Shown in pieces: positions 36,444 to 39,962 of a DNA stretch of 39,962 nt. This DNA is from Gemmatimonadales bacterium. Lineage in GTDB: Bacteria > Gemmatimonadota > Gemmatimonadetes > Gemmatimonadales > GWC2-71-9. Location: contig JAICWE010000029.1 of NCBI GenBank assembly GCA_025934955.1, positions 1 to 39,962 of the forward strand, written 5' to 3'. Position 1 is the stretch's first letter. The number at the start of each line of letters is the position of its first letter. The notes beneath the pieces were generated by a model that worked only from the letters and a program-made list of their open reading frames with translations, was not told the DNA's origin and did not search any database. A program made the translations under genes and the position numbers.

Positions 36444-37669
36444 CGCGCGCGGCTGCTCCCGGCGAGCGCAGCCGGCGCCGCCGCCGGCGCCGGCTCCGCC
36501 ATCGTACCCGCCGACGCGCACGGGTTGTTGGCGTTCGCCTGGCAGAACGTGGCGCCTTGCTGCAATGACGTCGGGAAGCTGAAGTACGCCGGGTTGCCGT
36601 TCTGGAACAGGAGCGACCCCTCGTGCTGCACCAGGGCGCACACCTGCGCCGCCTGTGCCGGGGCCGTCCAGAAGGCGCCCGCCGCGGACAGCACCGCCTG
36701 CGGGTCCCGGGTCGGGTCCTCTCCCATGTTCGCCAGCCAGCACGCCGCGATCAGGTCCTGCACCATCAGCTTCTGCGCCGCCGGGCACTGCGCCGGGATC
36801 ATCTTGCCGTCGCCCACCGTGTTGAAGCCCTGCGCCTGGGCGTAGAAGTAGTACGGGTGATTGGCGGCGAGCACCGGCGTGGTGACGCCGGGAAGGATCT
36901 GGATCGTGGTCGCCTGGTTCACGCCGAGCGTCACGCCGAAGAGCGTCTGGAACACCGTCCGCGCCGGCGCGCCGTACACCACCATCGGAATCGAGTAGGT
37001 CTGGTTGTTCGAATCGAGGTTGAGCAGCAGCGAGATCTGCGCCTTCTGGTAGTTGGCGAAGTAGTCTTTAGGGGTGACGGTGGGAGAGATGTACGTCCCC
37101 TGGTCATCGCCGGCGGCGATCGGCGCGCAGTCGATCACCCGGGAGTAGAGCGCGAGCGCGGCGGGGTCGGTGATGCCGTTGGCGGCGAGCAGCTCGTCGC
37201 AGCGCACCGGTACCGCGTCGTTCAGGTAGTCGCGATCCGGATCGAGCAGGTTGATCGGCGGGTAGTGATAGAGCTGGAGCGCGCGATGCCGCACCATCGC
37301 CATGCCGAGCGGCAGCATGAAGCGCCAGCCGTTGTTCTGCGGGTCCCAGAGGTTGGCCGCCTTGATCGCGGGGATGTCGCTGGAGACGGCGGTCCAGCCG
37401 TTGGCCAGGAACTGCGGCAGCCGCTGCTGGTAGACCAGGAGATCGTTCCCGATCGGCGGCGGGCCGACCAGGTTGAGCGTGTAGCCGCTGGCGTCAACCT
37501 GCACGTTGAACGTGGCGCCCTGCGCGGTGAGCCCGTCCCGATCCAGCGTCTGCGAGAACCAGTGCCCGATCGTATCGGCCAGCGAATCGGTCCCGCCGGG
37601 GATGTTGGGATAGGAAAAGAGCTGCGTGAGCATGTCGGCCGAGCCGAGCGGAATGCTGAACACCAGCAT
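36440..37669 (-). CDS. Protein of unknown function, 409 residues
   Basis: I do not recognise this protein. It is rich in Gln, Asn, Tyr and Pro compared with its Ala/Arg-rich neighbours. It has no signal peptide in the chosen frame beyond the weakly hydrophobic start MLVFSIPLGSADML and no transmembrane helix. Six cysteines are spread along the chain. Segments such as LYHYPPINLLDPDRDYLNDAV, YISPTVTPKDYFANYQKAQ and NHPYYFYAQAQGF suggest a folded, possibly secreted or phage/secretion-type structural protein. The tail is Ala/Pro-rich. The ATG at 37669 is a guess among several. Its TAG stop overlaps the glnK TAA (CTAA, 36440-36443). Confidence 0.65.
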   Translation of the reverse strand: MLVFSIPLGSADMLTQLFSYPNIPGGTDSLADTIGHWFSQTLDRDGLTAQGATFNVQVDASGYTLNLVGPPPIGNDLLVYQQRLPQFLANGWTAVSSDIPAIKAANLWDPQNNGWRFMLPLGMAMVRHRALQLYHYPPINLLDPDRDYLNDAVPVRCDELLAANGITDPAALALYSRVIDCAPIAAGDDQGTYISPTVTPKDYFANYQKAQISLLLNLDSNNQTYSIPMVVYGAPARTVFQTLFGVTLGVNQATTIQILPGVTTPVLAANHPYYFYAQAQGFNTVGDGKMIPAQCPAAQKLMVQDLIAACWLANMGEDPTRDPQAVLSAAGAFWTAPAQAAQVCALVQHEGSLLFQNGNPAYFSFPTSLQQGATFCQANANNPCASAGTMAEPAPAAAPAALAGSSRAR

Positions 37670-37952
37670 ACGGGCCTCACAGAGGGGGTGGCGTGGACGG
37701 GCGCGGCGAATCGCTCGCGCGGCGCGGCCGGATAGCATGCGGCGCGGCCATCACAGAGCTATCGTCGTACTGCCGTTCGCGCCAGCCGCATGCGAGCTGA
37801 GGCCCACCGCGGCGATGGGACTGCTCACGGCGCAGAGCGCGCCGATGGCGAACCCGGCGGCTCATACGCCGGCAAGCTCGCCGACGCCGCACGGCTGGAG
37901 GCGGCCCGCGGCGGTTCGTCGCGCCGGGAAGCGCGACGCATCTCCTCGTCCG
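37670..37952. other. Intergenic region between RCC1 lipoprotein and the unknown gene
   Basis: About 280 bases without a supported gene. An 11-base direct repeat, GCGGCGCGGCC, occurs at 37719-37729 and 37739-37749 with a 20-base period, upstream of the unknown gene; two turns of DNA would place both on one helix face. A hairpin near 37917-37938 follows the RCC1 gene. I see no clear promoter. Confidence 0.4.
37917..37938 (-). terminator. Possible hairpin after the RCC1 lipoprotein gene
   Basis: An eight-base perfect inverted repeat (37917-37924 with 37931-37938) and a six-base loop lie 15 bases beyond the stop codon on the minus strand. No T-run follows, so a terminator role is weakly supported. 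Confidence 0.35.
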
Positions 37953-39455
37953 CTATGGCTGCCCCGCGATCTTCACCGGCACGAGCGACGCCGCGTGCGT
38001 CCCGATCCCGAGCTGCCCGTACTCGTTGTCGCCCCAGCAGTAGGCCACGCCCGCCGTCGTCACCGCGCAGCTCGATGTCTCCCCCGCCGACACCGACTGG
38101 AACTCCGTCCCCGGCATGATCGCCGTCGGCGTGTGCCGCTCGCCGGTCGAGCCGTCGCCCAGCTGCCCGAATTCGTTGCCGCCCCAGCAGTAGAGCGCGC
38201 CCGCCGTCGTGAGCCCGCAGCTGTCGCGGTACCCCGCGGAGAGCGCCTTCCACGAGAGGCCGCCCGCCACCGCGACCGGCGACGTGCCGCCGGTCGTGGT
38301 GCCGTTGCCGAGCTGCCCGTTCTCGTTGTTCCCCCAGCAGAACGCGGCGCCGCTCACCGCGATCGCGCAGGTATGCGCGTAGCCCGCAGTGATGAAGGCG
38401 CCCGCCGGCACGAAGAAGTCCGGGTCGGGCGCGTGCGGCACCACGTCCGGCGCGGTCTTGAAGGTGATCCCGCCCGCCACGTTCACCGGAATGCCGCTCG
38501 TCGTGGTCGAGCCGTCGCCCAGCTGGCCGTTGGCGTTCTCGCCCCAGCACTGCGCCGCGCCGTTGGTGCCGATGACGCAGGTGTGCAGCCCGCCGGTCGC
38601 GATGGATCGCACGTCGGCGCGCACGAACACCGGCGCCGCCACGAAGCTCCCCGGCACCGGCGGCTGCGGCCCGACGCCGATCTCGCCCTCGCCATTGAAG
38701 CCCCAGCACCAGAGCTGCTGCGAGAGCGAGATGCCGCAGCTGTGGACCAGCCCGCTCTGCACCGTCTGGTAGGTCACCGGCCCGGTGACCGGCGCGCCGC
38801 CGCCGAGCCGCGCGTCGCGGTCCTGGCCCCAGCAGTCGGCGCCGCCCGAGAGCGTCACCGCGCAGCTGTGGAACCGTCCGCCGCTCACGATCCGAAGCGT
38901 GAGACTGTCCGCCGCGGGCTGGGGCACCGTGAGGTCGAGCCCCGCCGCGACCGGGAGCTGTCCGTCGCCGTCGTAGCCCCAGCACAGCATCTGCTCGCCC
39001 GGCGTGATGCCGCAGGCGTGATAGGAGCCGACGTCCACGTAGCGGAAGACGAAGGCGCCTGCCGCGGGGAAGACCGTGGCGTGGAACGTCACCGACGCGA
39101 CCGGCTGGCCGGACGGGCTGGACAGCGTCGCCGTGGCGGTGGCGGGTCCGAGCGGCGGTGCCAGCGTCCACGTGGCGGTCGCCTGGCCGTTCCCATCCGC
39201 GGGCGTGGCCGGGGTGATCGAGCCCGAGGACGCGCTCCAGGTGACCGGCGCCGTCGGGTAGGTGCGCCCTTGGAGATCGGTCGCCCGAACGGTGAGCGTC
39301 ACCGCGCCGCCGGCGCTTCCGGCCTGCCCGTCCCCGCTCACCGCCGCCAGTGCGACGGTGGGCGAGCCGCCCGGCGCGGTCGCCGGGTCACCGCTGCTGC
39401 CGCAGCCGGCGAGAAGAAGGACCGCGATCGCGGACACGGGCGGGAGCACGCGCAT
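37953..39455 (-). CDS. RCC1-repeat lipoprotein with Ig-like domain
   Basis: A 500-residue exported lipoprotein. The signal peptide ends in a clean lipobox, LLAGC, with the mature Cys followed by GSSGDP. A bacterial Ig-like domain (about 30-140: VALAAVSGDGQAG, PVTWSASSGSITPA) precedes seven RCC1-type blades. Each blade has a paired-cysteine pattern, HxC-x8/10-CWG-x-N-xx-GQLG, for example HTCAIAVSGAAFCWGNNENGQLGNG. Seven repeats close a beta-propeller. The CWG cysteine and the HxC cysteine in each blade could form a disulfide. It is presumably anchored in the outer membrane and exposed for binding; the ligand is unknown. It is divergent from the His-rich repeat protein. Confidence 0.9.
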   Translation of the reverse strand: MRVLPPVSAIAVLLLAGCGSSGDPATAPGGSPTVALAAVSGDGQAGSAGGAVTLTVRATDLQGRTYPTAPVTWSASSGSITPATPADGNGQATATWTLAPPLGPATATATLSSPSGQPVASVTFHATVFPAAGAFVFRYVDVGSYHACGITPGEQMLCWGYDGDGQLPVAAGLDLTVPQPAADSLTLRIVSGGRFHSCAVTLSGGADCWGQDRDARLGGGAPVTGPVTYQTVQSGLVHSCGISLSQQLWCWGFNGEGEIGVGPQPPVPGSFVAAPVFVRADVRSIATGGLHTCVIGTNGAAQCWGENANGQLGDGSTTTSGIPVNVAGGITFKTAPDVVPHAPDPDFFVPAGAFITAGYAHTCAIAVSGAAFCWGNNENGQLGNGTTTGGTSPVAVAGGLSWKALSAGYRDSCGLTTAGALYCWGGNEFGQLGDGSTGERHTPTAIMPGTEFQSVSAGETSSCAVTTAGVAYCWGDNEYGQLGIGTHAASLVPVKIAGQP

Positions 39456-39486
39456 GGCTGCCTCTGGAAGGGGATCGGCGACACTA

Positions 39487-39558
39487 CCGCCGGGGTGTGA
39501 CAGCGCGGCGATCCCGACGAAACTCCCAGCCGGAATGGCGCCCGTCACACCCCGGCGG
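39487..39558. repeat. 15-bp perfect inverted repeat in a divergent promoter region
   Basis: Bases 39487-39501 are the exact reverse complement of 39544-39558, with a 42-base spacer. The arms are oriented identically relative to the two flanking genes: GTCACACCCCGGCGG reads towards the RCC1 lipoprotein start (32 bases away) and towards the His-rich protein start (52 bases away). This suits a shared operator or matched promoter element. Confidence 0.8.
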
Positions 39559-39610
39559 CATCTTGGATCCGGTCCGCTCCGACTCCATCGCTCCCGCACC
39601 GAGAGTTCCC

Positions 39611-39962
39611 ATGCCGCGCGTCCCGCTCGCCGTCGCGTGTCTTGCGCTCCTGCTCCTCCCCAGCACCGCCCTCGCGCAGCACGGCGGGCACTCGTCCGGG
39701 GGACACTCGTATGGCGGCCACGCGTACGGTGGGCACTCCTACAGCGGTCGTTCCTACAGCGGCCATTCCAACAGCAGTCATTCCTACAGCAGTCATTCCT
39801 ACAGCACTCATTCCTACAGCGGTCATTCGTACAGCAATCATTCGTACAGCAGTCATTCCTCCCGCGGGCAGTCGTACGCGAGCCGCTCGCCGGTCGCGCA
39901 TCCGTCCGGCGTCCACTCGCATGCGTCGCACGTCCACCCGTCGCACGTCCACCCGTCGCACG
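39611..39962 (+). CDS. Secreted His/Ser/Tyr-rich pentapeptide-repeat protein (3' truncated by window)
   Basis: The frame opens at ATG 39611 and runs off the right edge without a stop (117 residues seen). A typical signal peptide (MPRVPLAVACLALLLLPSTA, cleavage after LA before QH) is followed by about twelve pentapeptides of the type (G/S)-H-S-Y-S. A short Arg-containing break and then His-Val-His-Pro-Ser repeats follow. No family is recognised. Histidine every fifth residue, with Tyr and Ser, suggests metal binding, adhesion or a pH-responsive surface layer; all of this is inference. GAGAG precedes the ATG. An antisense open frame over the same bases is a shadow: it has no signal peptide and unlikely composition. 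Confidence 0.75.
   Translation, partial: MPRVPLAVACLALLLLPSTALAQHGGHSSGGHSYGGHAYGGHSYSGRSYSGHSNSSHSYSSHSYSTHSYSGHSYSNHSYSSHSSRGQSYASRSPVAHPSGVHSHASHVHPSHVHPSH
39701..39962 (+). repeat. 15-bp tandem repeats encoding HSYS and HVHPS units
   Basis: Twelve 15-base units run from 39701 to 39880, the best conserved being AGTCATTCCTACAGC (two adjacent identical copies at 39776-39805). A second, distinct 15-base unit, CACGTCCACCCGTCG, repeats from 39929 to the window end. Both keep the reading frame, as expected for slippage-driven expansion within a coding repeat. Confidence 0.85.

Noticed and set aside
39545..39961. Minus-strand open frame with Met/Val/Arg repeats
   Set aside because: It is the antisense of the plus-strand HSYS repeat. 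It lacks a signal peptide and a plausible composition, while the plus strand has both a signal peptide and in-frame unit structure.

Overview
The window is a chromosomal segment of a GC-rich (roughly 70%) diderm bacterium. An outer-membrane porin, lipoproteins, a periplasmic HtrA protease and a GspE/PilB-type ATPase show the double envelope. Gene content and style (secreted proteins of unknown family, an RCC1-repeat lipoprotein, very GC-biased third positions) fit Gemmatimonadota or a related soil phylum. That placement is inference; no rRNA is present. Genes are densely packed, often with overlapping stop and start codons (GTGA, ATGA). I found no IS element, prophage or CRISPR array.

Layout. 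0-4 kb: tail of an unknown gene, dnaK, and an HtrA/DegP protease. 3.9-6 kb: a HAD phosphatase-deaminase fusion converging on a zinc-ribbon methyltransferase. 6.2-10.8 kb: tRNA-Leu(UAG) with a duplicated 3' end, then tig-clpP-clpX-engB and a secreted protein. 10.9-14 kb, minus strand: a four-gene operon of porin, FMN-binding protein, four-helix membrane protein and ApbE flavin transferase, with a Fur-box-like operator upstream. 14.1-17.2 kb: hexapeptide-repeat acyltransferase and a GAF/PAS hybrid histidine kinase. 17.2-24.4 kb, minus strand: GspE-type ATPase with a frame-broken receiver domain, hisC, hisB, hisH, a Nudix hydrolase, hisF and a NosD-like beta-helix protein. 24.4-31.3 kb: outer-membrane protein and divergent lipoprotein, trpE, an FHA-GAF-cyclase, maf and dtd. 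31.3-34.6 kb: metallo-beta-lactamase-fold protein and a second hybrid kinase. 34.7-36.4 kb: amt-glnK with an unusual PII T-loop. 36.4-40 kb: a secreted or unknown protein, an RCC1-repeat lipoprotein, and at the right edge the start of a secreted His/Ser/Tyr-rich pentapeptide-repeat protein.

The genes form recognisable modules: protein quality control (DnaK, HtrA, trigger factor, ClpXP), histidine and tryptophan synthesis, nitrogen sensing and uptake, and an extracytoplasmic flavinylated redox module. The strongest leads are the possibly Fur-controlled porin-flavoprotein-ApbE operon, the edge-truncated HSYS-repeat protein facing the RCC1 lipoprotein across a 15-bp perfect inverted repeat, a dispersed 9-mer (GCCTAACGC, eight copies between 20.7 and 36.4 kb) that accounts for every TTA codon I noticed, the HAD-deaminase fusion with an altered base-binding residue, and a one-base homopolymer indel that separates a GspE-receiver fusion into two frames.
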